Source: Staphylotrichum longicolle
Lineage: Eukaryota > Ascomycota > Sordariomycetes > Sordariales > Chaetomiaceae
Direction: 5' to 3'
Assembly (NCBI GenBank): GCA_019096155.1
Contig: JAHCVI010000001.1
Span: 10,168,001-10,232,000, forward strand
Length of the DNA: 64,000 bases
The position numbers and the translations under genes are program-made. Below the pieces are notes generated by a model. That model ran no database searches. It was given only the letters and a program-made list of their open reading frames with translations, and had not been told where the DNA came from. Shown one piece after another: positions 10,608 through 21,902 of this stretch (within the stretch, counting starts at the first letter, position 1; each line of letters starts with the position of its first letter).

Positions 10608-12005
10608 ATGTCTGAACACACTTCTATCACTCTTGGACCTCGGTCTCTTGCAGAAATCTGTCTCAAGAAAGCTCTCGATAATATCCATCTAATTACCGGC
10701 TTGGGAACCATGGCGTCCCATCACACCAAGACACTTCTCAAGGCTGTCAAGACAGCTTCCCAGCTTCGCAGCTGGGAGCTCAACAGCGAGGACATCTACG
10801 ACGAGACGGAAGAGCACTGGAAGCGCCTCATCAAAAGGGACTTCCCCGTGCTTTCTGTCCAGAAAGACTTCGTGCCCAATGACCGCACGTCGTGGCACAA
10901 GATCTACGACCTCTACAAGAAGCTTGATGACGACCAGATCGCCGCTTCGACCCAGAAGATGATGCAAGACTTTGCCGCCAAGGACGAGCAGAAGACAGCC
11001 CGGCTCACCAAAGTGGTTCCTCTCGTCAAGTACGCCAGACTGCAAAAGCCCAAGGCCAAGCCTTGGTTTGCCGCTCCCCGCGTTGACCATTCCCCCTTCG
11101 CGAAGGCCAAAGAGCAGCTTCGCCGGGATGCTGCCCGCTTCAAGCTCCCCACTCCGAGCGGGAAGCTTCCTGTTCCGGCCGGCCAGATCAAAAAGGCGCC
11201 AGAGAGCATGGTGAACGCTGCCCGGATTGCCAAGCAGCCCTCGGTTCTCCTCAAACCCAAAAAGACGGCCCCGGGACAGGACACCATCGAAAACCGCGTG
11301 GACGCCGATCGCGAGGCCAGGGAAGAGCGTCTTCGCCGCATCAAGAACCCGAAAGATTCCACAGTCAAAATCTCCGGCAATGTCATCAGCTTTGACGACG
11401 ACGCGGATCAAGGTGCACCAGAAAACAATGTCGTTTCTGGCTCGCTCGACCCTGACGATGACGACCTCTTTGGTGACTTGGACCCCAAGAGGCCTGCCTG
11501 GCCCTCCTCCACCAAGATCTTTACTCTTCCTCCGCCGGCCGCAAGGCAGTCTGCTCCAAAACGCCGTCAGAGCTTTGAGGGCGAAAACACCGAGCCACCC
11601 GCCAAACGCCGCCGGAGCCTTGAGGACGCAACTCAATCAGTTCCGTCAACTTCTACCTCGCCTCCACCCGCGCCAGGTCTGCTCAAGCGTCGCCCCAAGA
11701 CCCTCTCGGCTGCTCCCGGCGCCAACACCGCCCTGCGCGCGTACAAGCCCAAGCCCGCGCCAAAGCACGCCAACACAAACAAGACCTCCAGGTCCAGCTC
11801 GCCTTCGGTCAACATCTATCCGCAGCGCAGCCTGCCTCTCTCGACCACTCCCTACGCGGCTCGCCAACCATCTCTCTTGGGCGACGACGAGTTGGAGCAG
11901 CGCAGACGCCGTCATGCCGATGGGAGCATTACGCCCCACAAGGGTGACCCGACAGCCCGGAGGATCATGGTGTGCCGCCCACCTGCGAAGCTGAGGTCGA
12001 CTTAG
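10608..12005 (+). CDS. ELA1: Elongin-A (RNA polymerase II SIII subunit A)
   Basis: Single-exon gene, 465 aa. The N-terminus carries the elongin-A signature: SLAEICLKKALDNIHLITGLG followed within about 60 residues by ELNSEDIYDETEEHWKRL, the BC-box/F-box-like region that binds elongin C. This is the substrate-binding part of a cullin ligase that removes stalled RNA polymerase II, and of an elongation factor. The rest is long, basic and disordered, with an acidic patch DPDDDDLFGDLD near residue 285 and several Lys/Arg-rich nuclear-localisation-like clusters (KRRRS, PKRRQS). The chosen ATG is 10608; the next in-frame Met would cut off the conserved motif. It is divergent from THOC7 and convergent with NEDD8. 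Confidence 0.9.
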   Translation: MSEHTSITLGPRSLAEICLKKALDNIHLITGLGTMASHHTKTLLKAVKTASQLRSWELNSEDIYDETEEHWKRLIKRDFPVLSVQKDFVPNDRTSWHKIYDLYKKLDDDQIAASTQKMMQDFAAKDEQKTARLTKVVPLVKYARLQKPKAKPWFAAPRVDHSPFAKAKEQLRRDAARFKLPTPSGKLPVPAGQIKKAPESMVNAARIAKQPSVLLKPKKTAPGQDTIENRVDADREAREERLRRIKNPKDSTVKISGNVISFDDDADQGAPENNVVSGSLDPDDDDLFGDLDPKRPAWPSSTKIFTLPPPAARQSAPKRRQSFEGENTEPPAKRRRSLEDATQSVPSTSTSPPPAPGLLKRRPKTLSAAPGANTALRAYKPKPAPKHANTNKTSRSSSPSVNIYPQRSLPLSTTPYAARQPSLLGDDELEQRRRRHADGSITPHKGDPTARRIMVCRPPAKLRST

Positions 12006-12591
12006 AGACGGATTTGCTTGGGGAGTCCCTACTTGGTGCTTCATGAGTTTATGATTTGATGAGGGTGGTTTCTTGAGGGTTAAGGTTCGGACAGGATGGA
12101 TATAATGGGTGTTGGAGTCAAAATGTGGCTTGTATAGCATGCTATGATGGGTTTCTGGTTGATAATTACCACGGCTGCTATGGCGCCCTAGATAGGCTTT
12201 AATAAATGTAACGATAGAAGATATGGTGTTCAACACTGTGCATGTGGTTTTCTACGCTTGTGTTGCTCATATTCAAGTCCTAAAAGTCGCAATGTCTTGT
12301 CTTCAGTGGCTGTGCTCTTCAACAACGGTTGTCAATACCGTTCGGTCCTCCAGCAACACCAAGCAACACCACAACCACTCCCTTGGATAGTTTACGACAC
12401 AGACAACATGGCCAAAACCCACTCTCTATTTGCCTCTCTGGGAGAAATCAACGCTGATTGATGCACCGACTCGACCCAAGTACCAGTAGTAGCAGAACTC
12501 CCTCCCCATCATCCATCCATCACATCCCTTCACTCCCGTCCCATCCCATCGTTGCCGCTCCAAGCACCTGACTCACAGCCACTTCATAACT
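12006..12591. other. Convergent 3' intergenic region
   Basis: This gap between the stop codons of elongin A (+) and NEDD8 (-) is AT-richer than the coding sequence, as expected for 3' UTRs. No gene or repeat of note is seen. Confidence 0.4.
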
Positions 12592-13087
12592 TCATAGCCC
12601 CCCCCTGAGCGCAAGAACCAAGTGCAGCGTCGCGCCGCCCTCGAGGCTATAGTCGTCCGCCGTCTTGTCGTCGACCCTGGAATTTACGTTTAGGCACGAC
12701 CACCAACCAAACGCAGGCAGCTGCAGGCCTGGTAAGGGAACGGGGGGGCGGGGGAAGGGGAGGGAACATACATCTGCTTGCCGCCGTAGATGAGGCGCTG
12801 CTGGGCGGGCGGGATGCCCTCCTTTTCCTCGACGAGTTCCTTGATTTTGGAGACCTTCAAACCCAGGCGCAGTCAGTCATGGTGATGATGATGATGATGA
12901 TGATGATGAGATGGGATTATGCTAAGGCTAAATAATACCTGGTCGGAGCCCTCGACGTTGAGCTCAATCTCCTTGCCGGTGAGTGTACGGACCCTGTTGG
13001 TGGGGGAAGAGCGCACGCGATCAGTACGGCTGCTTATGACAACGGACGAGATGGGATGGCGGGGCAGCCCACGTACTTGATGAGCAT
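12592..13087 (-). CDS. RUB1: NEDD8/Rub1 ubiquitin-like modifier precursor
   Basis: Ubiquitin-like protein conjugated to cullins to activate SCF-type ligases. It is easily missed because it is split into four exons of 11, 55, 83 and 85 nt: 13077-13087, 12939-12993, 12772-12854 and 12592-12676. Splicing gives 77 aa starting MLIKVRTLTGKEIELNVEG, with the segment IPPAQQRLIYGGKQM and the ending LALRGG followed by one Leu and the stop. Diagnostic of NEDD8 rather than ubiquitin is the start MLIKVRTLTGKEIE. The precursor tail beyond Gly76 is a single residue, which the processing hydrolase must remove. All phases check to 234 nt. Intron 2 carries a (TGA)9 microsatellite. Confidence 0.94.
12883..12909. 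repeat. (TGA)n microsatellite in NEDD8 intron 2
   Basis: Nine perfect copies of TGA (ATC-type repeat on the coding strand) lie within the intron between the second and third NEDD8 exons. It is a good candidate for length polymorphism between strains and makes up about a third of the intron. Confidence 0.9.
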
Positions 13088-14540
13088 TTTGGCGGTTGGG
13101 TTGAGCACGAAGCTTGTGGGATTTTGTGATGAAGTTGAAGTCGAGGCTGGCGATGCTTGCTGCTTGAGGTGAGCACAGCGGGTTCCACAGTTTGATAGTC
13201 GGGGACCAGGAAGGTTGGCTGGTTGGCAAGGCAGGCTGAAGGCAGCAGTGGTGTGGCAGTTGAGGTGGAGGAGGGGTAGTGGGGTAGTTGCAGTGAGGTT
13301 GTTGCTCAAGTGGGGCATTTGTTGGGTGTGTGTTTGTGAGGGACATCTTTGAGGGTGGATGGAAACGCAACGTTGACATCGGAACAACGAGTTCTGTTGA
13401 TAGATGGCGACGTAAAGAGCGTGTTTTTATATTTCTATACCAGAACTAATGTTCTAGTATCATGTAAATGCTACTTCTTACCTACGGAGAGAAACCCTCT
13501 GCTGTACATTCCTTCCAACCTCAATGTCGTGTGCTAAGACGGCAAACACATCAATCTGGGCTGGCCGAGGAACAGTCTCTACATCACTTCATTCTGCCAC
13601 GTTCCATGTGTTCCTGTATTTGTCTAATTGCTAAGTGGACAGCTGGTTATTCTGCTTTGCTCAAATTGGGGCTTGCGCGTCCATCTTTTGAGACTGGGGT
13701 TGGGCATCCATTTCGCTCGCAGCAACCTCGTTCGCGGCCATCTCTCCCATGCAAAAAGAGGTATCTCAAGAGCACTGCGCGAGAGACGGGGAGTGTGGTT
13801 TCGAGAATGAGCATCAAACTCCTGACGGAGCCTCCGCCGCACTGGCAAGTCCGCTGCATGCAGCCTTGAAATAAATATCCAAGTCTTCCCTTCTTTGAAT
13901 TCCAAGACCAAAACGCTCCAAGGACCAGGATGAGAAGGGGGATGGGACTTCCGATTACTGCGGCAGTGATCACGAGGGCAGGACCGAACCCCGAGACTCC
14001 CGAGTCCGGGTCAGCTGGAATCGGCAGTTAGTCCGGGCGTGTTGACCAGTCCTAGTCCACTGATGACGGTGGTTGACGAGGTAGTCGATCTCGTCAACCA
14101 CAAAGCCGGGATGGTGGAACGGCCGATGGGTATGGTCCACGTGGGAAACACATCACAATATACCTCAACTGGTTGAACTGGGGCAGTATCTGCGGGGTAA
14201 TCATGGCAAGGTTTCCACCATCTTCTGGCGCGCAGGTTCTGCAGCTCTGTGTGTAGTGTCGAAACGGCCCGTCTGCTGTGCAAAGCGCGGGGTTCAAGCC
14301 GACTTACTGCGCAAGATGCAGTGTGCCAATGCAGCGGTCCAGTTCAGCTGTCAGCTGTTGGTCACTGAGGGCTGCCTCTAGATTCCCAATCCAAGCAGAG
14401 AGCCTGGCAGCGGAGTAAACACGCTTGTTGCTTTGTTGAACCCAGAACCATCATGTTGTTACAAGGGGACTGCTGGCCATCTTCCCATAAACATACAGTG
14501 GAGATTGTCCGTCGCCTCCAAATCGACTCCTCCGCTCCGC
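13088..14540. promoter_or_regulatory. Gene-free stretch upstream of NEDD8
   Basis: 1.45 kb between the NEDD8 start and the prohibitin-2 stop, both on the minus strand. It should hold the NEDD8 promoter and the prohibitin 3' UTR. I see only short unsupported open frames; a GGTTCAAGCC at about 14289 looked like a tRNA B box, but the arm does not pair. Confidence 0.4.
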
Positions 14541-15572
14541 TTATTTCCCGTCCTTGTCGTCAAACACATTCAGACCCAGGCCCTCCGAGTCGAGGAGCAA
14601 CCTGTTCTTGCCTCCGGCCTCCTGCAAGAGCCCAGCGATCGCCCGGGCATTCTCCAGCTTCTTCAACTCCACGTACGCCTTGTTCTTCTTGATGGCCTCG
14701 CCAATAAGCTCCGCAGACCGGGCCTCACCCTGGGCCTTGACCACCATGGCCTGCTTCTCCTGCCGGGCCTTGTCGACGACGAACGCGGCACGCTGTGCCT
14801 CTTGTTGCGCAACCTGCTTGGCCTCGACGGCCGCTGTGAACTCGGGGGAGAAGGCAAGGTGCTATATCGGAGTCAGCCAAATGCTATGAAAGCCGGGAGA
14901 TTCCACCACGTACCGTCAGGGACACATCGTCCAGCAGGATGTTGAACCGCGCCGCTCGCCTCGAGAGGTTCTCCCGCACAAGCTTGGCAACCATCTCTCT
15001 CTGGGTAATCAACTGGCTGGCGTTGAACTGAGCGACGACGCTCTTGAGCACCTCGTTGACAATCGAGGGCAGAACGCGCTCGTCGTAGTCCTGGCCGAGG
15101 GTCCGATAGATCTGGGGAAGGGACTGGATATCGGGCCTCGAGAGCACACGGCAGGTGATGTTGACCATCTGAAGATCCTTGGTGCCGGTCAGGGAGGAGA
15201 CGTTTCTCGGCTTCGCGCGCACATCGTAGATAATCGGCGTCTCAAACCACGGGACAATGAGATGGGTTCCTGCGTCTCGTGTCAGCTCGAATCAAGCGTC
15301 GTCGGAGGGTGGCAGATGGCACCTTCGGCGTAGATGTCCTTGCTGACACCGCTTATTCTCCGGTACTTGATCGCTCTGTGACCACCATCGACGTTGAACA
15401 GGGCGTTCTGGAAGAGCATGGCGCCGCCACCGAGCAGGAGAAGGCCGGCAAGCCCGGCGCCGATGCCCCGGGGAGAGCCGCCGCCGCCTGGGGACGGGAA
15501 CCCGCCACGGCTGGCCCTCGAGACGGCCCGGACCTTGTTGAGGTATTCCTCGAATGGGCTGCGGTTCGACAT
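14541..15572 (-). CDS. PHB2: Prohibitin-2
   Basis: Inner mitochondrial membrane protein that forms ring complexes with prohibitin-1 and guards respiratory-chain assembly and the m-AAA protease. Three exons, 15323-15572, 14914-15269 and 14541-14861, give 308 aa. The N-terminus (MSNRSPFEEYLNKVRAV) is followed by a Gly/Pro-rich stretch and one hydrophobic helix (GIGAGLAGLLLLGGGAML, about residues 37-55) acting as membrane anchor and mitochondrial signal. Then comes the prohibitin/SPFH domain, with AIKYRRISGV, THLIVPWFETPI and LTGTKDLQMVN, and a C-terminal coiled coil rich in Ala/Glu/Lys. RRISGVSKDIYAEGTH favours PHB2 over PHB1. Introns are 52-53 nt. Confidence 0.95.
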
Positions 15573-16189
15573 GTTGTGTGGTGTGGTGGTGGTGCAAAGC
15601 GGAGGTCTCACTGCGGCTCACGAGCTTGGTTTGCGCGGTGGAGAAACAGCTTCGGGAGCTCGATCTGCTTGGCCGACTGGTCTGTGCACACGATTCCAGG
15701 CCGACGTTGCCTCACGCGCTGAACCCCACAACTGGCCATTCAACCCCTGCAAGTACGTACATACCTAATGTGACTTTTGACTGCAGCCTTTCACCTCGCG
15801 CATCCAATGCAGCCATCTCATCTCTTGAGGAAACTCCCCCATCCAAGACCAACCCACGCTGCCGAACGGAGATTGAGCAGTGAATCCACGTGAGCCAGGA
15901 AGGAAAACAGAGCTGGGAAAGGCCCGACCCAATTGCCTGTGGTAGCCAACTTCCACTGTCCACTGGTGAAATCCATCAATTCCTGCTGCCTTTCAGGTTT
16001 CCTTGGTGCAAAGACGCTCTCTCAGTTCCCATCCTCCAGACGTGAAGTCCCCAACAGCTGCGCTCTTCTGTGTTTTCACTCCTCCGCATCAATACCTACC
16101 TTTGCTTTGCAGCTCCATATCTCAATCAGTAGCATCTATCACCGAGGTCCTCTTGCTTGCAGAGCGACCTTTCAGATCCAGTCGTTGCC
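15573..16189. promoter_or_regulatory. Divergent promoter region, PHB2 / CstF-64
   Basis: A 617-bp gap between two start codons. The CstF-64 side is rich in pyrimidines and short CTCC/CATCA stretches typical of fungal leaders. No TATA box or gene is evident. Confidence 0.45.
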
Positions 16190-17361
16190 ATGTCGTCCCG
16201 ACAACCCTCCCGCGTGGTGTTCGTGGGCAACATTCCCTATGGTGAGCACCTGTGATGAGTGCGGGCGGCTTTGTCTAAACTTTTGCTAACCGTCAATGGA
16301 ATGCAGGCTTGACGGAAGAGCAAATCACAGAAATTTTCAGTGGTGCAGGGCGGGTTCTCAACTTCAGACTCGTCTACGATCGTGAGACTGGTCGCCCAAA
16401 AGGTTTCGGTTTTGCCGAGTTTCCCGACTACGGTGCGCCTCTCCTGTCCAACCTCAGACTTGAAAGTAGTTGTTAACTCTGCTTCTTTGTGCTAGATTCC
16501 GCGGCGTCTGCTGTCCGGAATCTCAACGACTACGAGATCATGGGCCGCAAGCTGCGAGTCGACTTCAGCAACGAATCGGTCAGCGATGAAGACAATCGCG
16601 ACCGTGACGGCGCAGTAAGTCTCCCGGAAACACCCACCCACCAAACCCATCACAAATAACTCATCAATGCCCCCCAGGCCGGCGCCCAAGGCAACGCCTA
16701 CCCCAACCCCAGCACCACCAACGGCGGCGGCACCAGCGCCCTCCCACCGGCCGGCAGCACCACCATTCCTCCCACCGGCGGCATGCCCCACCCCTCCGCC
16801 TCCCTCCCGCCTCTCCCGCAGGGTAAGGACCTGCCCCCTGGCGTGACGTGCACCGACGCCATCTCGCGCACCCTCAACACCCTCCCGCCGGCGCAGCTCC
16901 TCGACATCCTCCAGCAGATGAAGACGCTGGCCACGAGCGACCCGGCCCGCGCCACCGAGCTGCTCGCCCAGGCCCCGCAGCTCAGCTACGCCATCTTCCA
17001 GGCCCTGCTCATCATGGGCCTGGTCTCGCCCGACGCCATCAACTCGGTGCTCGAGCCCGGCGCCGCCGCCGCCGCGCCGGCTCCCCCTCACCCTCATCCT
17101 CATCCTGTTCCGGCCGCTTACGGCGGGGGCACGCCGCCCGTGCAGGTCGGTGGCGCCGGTGGGTATGCGCCGCCGCCTGCTACTGCCGCCGCCGCCGCGC
17201 CTCCTCAGCAGGCCGAGGCCGCGGTTCCGGGCCAGGACCCGGAGGCGCTGATGCGTGCGGTGATGGAGTTGCCGCAGGAGACGATTGACCAGCTGCCCGA
17301 GGCGGAGAGGCAGCAGATCATGGCGCTGCGGGCGAGCTATGCTGCGCAGACCCGCCGTTGA
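16190..17361 (+). CDS. RNA15: Cleavage stimulation factor 64 kDa / Rna15-type RNA-binding protein
   Basis: mRNA 3'-end processing factor that binds U/GU-rich elements near the poly(A) site. Four exons (16190-16241, 16307-16432, 16496-16614, 16678-17361) give 326 aa. One RRM occupies about residues 8-84, with RNP2 VFVGNIPY and RNP1 GRPKGFGFAEF. The hinge domain that binds Rna14/CstF-77 and symplekin follows (DAISRTLNTLPPAQLLDILQQM to about residue 205). After a low-complexity Ala/Pro/His spacer comes the short C-terminal helical bundle (EALMRAVMELPQETIDQLPEAERQQI) that contacts Pcf11. Domain order and length match the family. Intron 1 has a perfect GCTAAC branch site. Confidence 0.92.
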
Positions 17362-18062
17362 TGGCAAAATACGGTCGGGGAAAAGGGGGGGTGCGATTTG
17401 ATGGTGGGGAGGAGGAAATGGAAGTTCACTGAAGAGGTGGGACTTGCGTCTGACAGATGCGCGGCGAGAAATTGTGTGTTTATGTTATTTCACGGGCGTT
17501 TGGGGGGGGGGGTGGTAGGCTAGGTAGAGAAGACTACAACGCAAAAATAAGACCGTTGTTCGGACAGCCGGCGGAAAGAGGTGTCGATAATGTGATGCTA
17601 CAGACGATGTGGTAGGTTTGAGAGAGGAGAACTTGAGCGATGCCATGCACACTGTGAAGCATATCCCAGACCTTGACGTGGGAGAGTACTGGCAACAGAA
17701 TTTGGCGAGGAAGGAGACGGGATTCGGAAAGAAACATCTCAAGCCAGCCTTCGAGACACTTTGACCACCACAGATCAAGAAAGTATGCTCGTCGCCATGG
17801 ACATGTAGCAGTGATATCTAGGGAGACTCGAACACCAATGTAATGCAATATGCCTTGAAGCCCTGTCTGTACCCATTCTCCATGACGCCTGTGCCTATGC
17901 CAGATACAACGAAACCCCCGCCAATGCACACACAACCATGCGATCCCATAAACACGCCACTATCTGCACCGTCTCCGAGCCCAAAAAGTGATCCAGTCAG
18001 CCTCGACCCAAAGCTGTGACCTCCATCCCTATCCAATCCACTATACTTCCCAGCCCCTATCT
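17362..18062. other. Convergent 3' intergenic region
   Basis: 701 bp between the stops of the CstF-64 and Mg2+ transporter genes. It holds an uninterrupted G run (about 17505-17514) and otherwise AT-richer 3' UTR-like sequence. No gene is supported. Confidence 0.4.
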
Positions 18063-20626
18063 TCATACAATACCGTATACGCGCTTCGCAATCCAGTAGC
18101 ACGCCAGCCCAAAGAACAGCAGGCCGCCTGTAATGACGGTAAACCACTTGAGGTCGCCCTCGTACTCCTGCCCCGGCACCCACACATTCATGCCCCAAAG
18201 GCCCGTGATGATGTTCATGGGCAGCACAATCGTGCCCAGCACCGTCAGCTTGCCGAGCACGTCGGCCGTCTGCTCCTGCCGCTCGTTCATGCGGATGTTG
18301 ATCTGCGCGAGGTAGTTGCCATGCGAGCGGGCCAGGATCCTGTTCAAACCGGTTAGGCATGTGTTGCTCGATATACATGGAAAGAGCCTGGCTGGGGGAG
18401 TGGAATAATCACTTACTTCTCGTAGTGACTCAAATTCGAAGTCATGGTCACGATATGGTCCTGGATGTCGCCCAAGTATAAGCCGATCTCGGACCTGGGC
18501 GCCACCTCCCAGTGCTCGTTGCACCGCTTGGCAAACCCCTTGATCACGTCCGCCTTGTTGCTCAACAGCCGGTACAGCGACATGACCTTCTTGCGGCAGT
18601 CTCCGACGCGCCGGAGCATGTCGCGCCCGGCCTCGGCCGACTTGACCTCGATCGAGTCCGCCTTTTCGTTGTTCCGCCGCTTCTCCTCCTTCGCGGCCTG
18701 GTCCTCGTCCGAGTGCATCTGAAGGATGGCGTAGTCGATGTCGTCGACTTCGTCTTCGATGTTTTGGATGAGCGGCCCAAAAACATCGGTAATGTCGTCG
18801 ATGATGGCATACGAAATCCAGTCCGACGACAGGATTAGGTAGTCGCGCAGTTGGCGGATGCGCCTGCGCACGTTGGCCGGGTGCGGCGTGACGGAGAAGT
18901 GGAAGCTCAGGACGCCTTCGCGGAACACGACAACGTACATGTTGACGGGCTCGAGAAAGTCTTGGCTGGACGGATCCTGGTCGAAGGAGCGGTAGTTGAC
19001 AAAGTAGTAGTTGCGGAAGAGCTCCACCTTCTCGCGCTGCTCTTGCATCATGATGTCCTCGGCCGTCAGGGGATGGATTCCGAAGGCTTTGGAAATCACC
19101 TTCATCTCGGCTTCAGAGGGGCTGAGAATATCCAGCCACCATACTGGGCGGTCTCCGTATCTAGGCGGCTTGGTAGGCTTCCCGTTTTGGGATGCTTTTG
19201 AAGGGTCGGGCGACTTGAGTCGTGAGGGGGTCTGCTCACCTGAGCCCGCCTTGGTGTCCTCGCTGTTAGTCGAGTGTTTCCGGTCCGGCTCGTGGGTGGT
19301 AGTTGCCAGAGACGGTTGCCGCGACGGGATCCCCGGGGCGCCGCCCTGCCCCCCTAGAACCTGATACAGATCAACCTCTGGCTGCTGCTCCTCCTCCTCG
19401 CTGTCCGAGCTGTCTGACAGAAGCGGAGGATCGGGGATAAAAAGCTCCCGAAACGTGCCTCCGGGTTGCACCAGCTCCGATATGCTCTGGCTATGGATGG
19501 TACTTCGGAACTCTTCGTTGAAGTAAGTGAAGCGGTACGGCGCTTCCTCCTCCGCTTGAAACCAGCCCCGGTGAACAGGTCTCAGCCTCCCGTTAATCAG
19601 CTGTGGCTCAGTAATCCTCTTTGCACGGCGCTCCTCGCTCCGCCCTTCCTTCTCGAATCGGCTCCATTCTTCCAGGATGGACAGATCTGGCCATTTCCCG
19701 CGACGTCTCCGTGGCCTTGTGCGGTACGCCGAATCACGAGCAGCAAGCTCGTCGTCACCAATCTCAGACAAGCCTTCTTGTGGAAAGCACACGTCCTCTT
19801 GCGCCTGCATGGCAATCGTCTTCCTCCTCTCGAGCGGTGGGCGAGTGTCTTGGTCTTCCATGCTCCTCGGGGAATGCTGGCCGTGGTCGATGTCGTCACG
19901 CAACAAGACATCACCAAAGCTCATGGTCATGTGGTCGGACGCGTGGAGAGCGGGAGACCCTGGAACCGAAGGAGGGTAGTTGACATTGTAGCGGTCGGCG
20001 GCAAGCAGTCTCTTGTTGCTGCTCCCCCTGCTCGAGTTGCGCCGGCTGCTGGGTCTGCTGCGCCGCTGGCCATCGCCGGTCCCGTAGCCAGAGATCGTCT
20101 CACTTCTCTGAAAAACGGGACTGGAAAGAAGCGGCGCTCCCTCGTCCTCCTCATCGCTGTCCACCCTGGCGCATGCCCTCAATCGCGTAGCGGGTTGTGG
20201 GGCGGGGAACGAGGCACTCGTGGTCATCATCGACGGGCGTCTTGGCCTGAGGAATGGCTGCTGGTCCCTGAGTTTGAACGGTCAGCTCCACAGAGTGAAA
20301 TCAACGACGCGGCCTTGATCGTCTCACCTATGGTCCAACAGAGCCTCGCTGTCGATGCTCGTGGTGCTAGCGTTGCGGCCTGGCCTCGTGTAGAAGGACT
20401 GCGGCACGTCATCCAGGCCTTCTGAATTGACGCTGTCTTGCGCTATGTCGTCTCCGGGAAGCGCAAAAGACTTTCTTCGCGACTTCTTCTTCTTCCCACC
20501 TCGGTGGTTCTTGCGCCTCCTTGGGGGGTGGCCAGTCGACGACGGGGGATTCGGTGTGTTGGCTGATGTTGAACCGGGCCTGTCCGGAAGCTGTAGTCCC
20601 CTCGAGAGATCCATTGGAGCGAACAA
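18063..20626 (-). CDS. MNR2: CorA-type Mg2+ transporter, ALR/MNR2 family
   Basis: Mg2+ channel of the CorA superfamily; the long cytosolic N-terminus fits the fungal ALR/MNR2 branch, in which MNR2 is vacuolar. Three exons (20328-20626, 18417-20267, 18063-18339) give 808 aa. The first about 400 residues are low-complexity and Ser/Arg/acidic, with basic clusters such as RRRKNHRGGKKKK. The CorA domain begins near VWWLDILSPSEAEMKVI; the long helix ends in two C-terminal membrane spans (VLGTIVLPMNIITGLWGMNV and FTVITGGLLFFGLACYW). The selectivity motif GMN is intact. The last intron (77 nt) falls just before the final transmembrane exon. The start at 20626 is the first Met in the exon, so a more upstream start is possible. 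Assignment to MNR2 rather than ALR is by length and N-terminus only. Confidence 0.88.
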
Positions 20627-21902
20627 CCCGAGACAGCGGGTCTGGCGTTGGGGAGTGTGGGCGAATCAGACTCGGCGGGTGCCTGGAGTGTTTCAATCAG
20701 GGGACGGCTTCGAGCTCACGGCTCGAGCACGTGAATGAAAACTGCCCACTTGAGTTGTTGACCCTTCGGCGTCTTCACGATGGTGATCGAATGACGCGGG
20801 GGTTGTGCAGGAGTGGGAGCAACAACGGGGCGGCGCGCAAGCGTGATTGGGGCCACGTCCGCCGTGGTTTGGAGAAGTGAATGATTGAGGTTATCGTCCT
20901 GCCTTGGGGGTTGTGACTGCGTCCCAAAAGTGCGATATCAATTGTGCTGTGTTAGCCAGGTCTCGGAGTCGGAGGTGGATGGTGTCTGTCTAGGATATGG
21001 CGAGATCGCATCGTCAGAAAATCGATGATGGAGAAGGAGTTCGTGAACTGTACAAGGGTGGCGCTCCTTGATCACAGCCAAGGTCCAAAGGTGATGTCAG
21101 CCAAACAGGAAGCCGCATGTGAAACTGCAGCTCTTGATTGGTTGCTGAGGAACCGAAGTGTGGGCTAACTCCGGTGGACCCTTTATCGCGGGGCCCACTC
21201 TAGCTCCCTCGCTCCACCCGCCTGCCCTGCGGGGTCCCTTAGAATCCACGGAGCCGAACGTCTTCCCGTGAAGCGCTCTTCGGAGCGAATTGTTCCATTG
21301 CTCGTTTTTGCTGTATGGGATTCTTTGCTTCTTTGAGAAAGGCCCTGTATGCGAGCGTCGAAAATAAGAGTCTCTTGGCTGAATCATTTGTAAGATGATG
21401 TCCGTATTACCGCTGTGATTGTTCGTCTGTTCCCAGGATCTCCGAGTATCACAACACCAGATCACTGCAGATCCTGCTTGTCACTCCATGCACGCGTACA
21501 CAGTCGTGATAGTAAACTCAACCGTCGGAGCCAGGTTTCATATTACGCAATACGGAGATCGCTGTCCTGAACTCCGGCGTCACAGAATAACTCGGTGCTG
21601 GAACCTAACGAGTCCCAGTTACCATGGAGTGGTTGACACATCAGATAAGCAAAGAGATGTCTCAATAGTGATCAGTCAGCATTGCCGAATACGCCTCTCC
21701 TTGCCAAAAAGACTTGATCCCGTCGTCCGATAGAGGTTATGGCGAAAGCAAGGTGGGGACCATCTCAACTGATAGTTGCGTTGTGTCACCATCAACTATA
21801 AATAAAGGCCCACCCCCATCAACACCTCACAGGAGATCCACCCCTCATTTGTGCCTCACTTCAACCACATCTCACAACTTCCCTATCCCACGGTCCACCG
21901 CC
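20627..21902. promoter_or_regulatory. Divergent promoter region, Mg2+ transporter / DUF3237
   Basis: A 1.28-kb gap between two start codons. The only strong signal is the TATA box listed separately near the DUF3237 gene. Open frames here are short and featureless. Confidence 0.45.
21797..21805 (+). promoter_or_regulatory. TATA box of the DUF3237 gene
   Basis: TATAAATAA lies about 100 bases before the ATG at 21903, followed by a CT/CA-rich leader, an arrangement typical of regulated fungal promoters. Most neighbouring housekeeping genes lack such a box. Confidence 0.6.
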
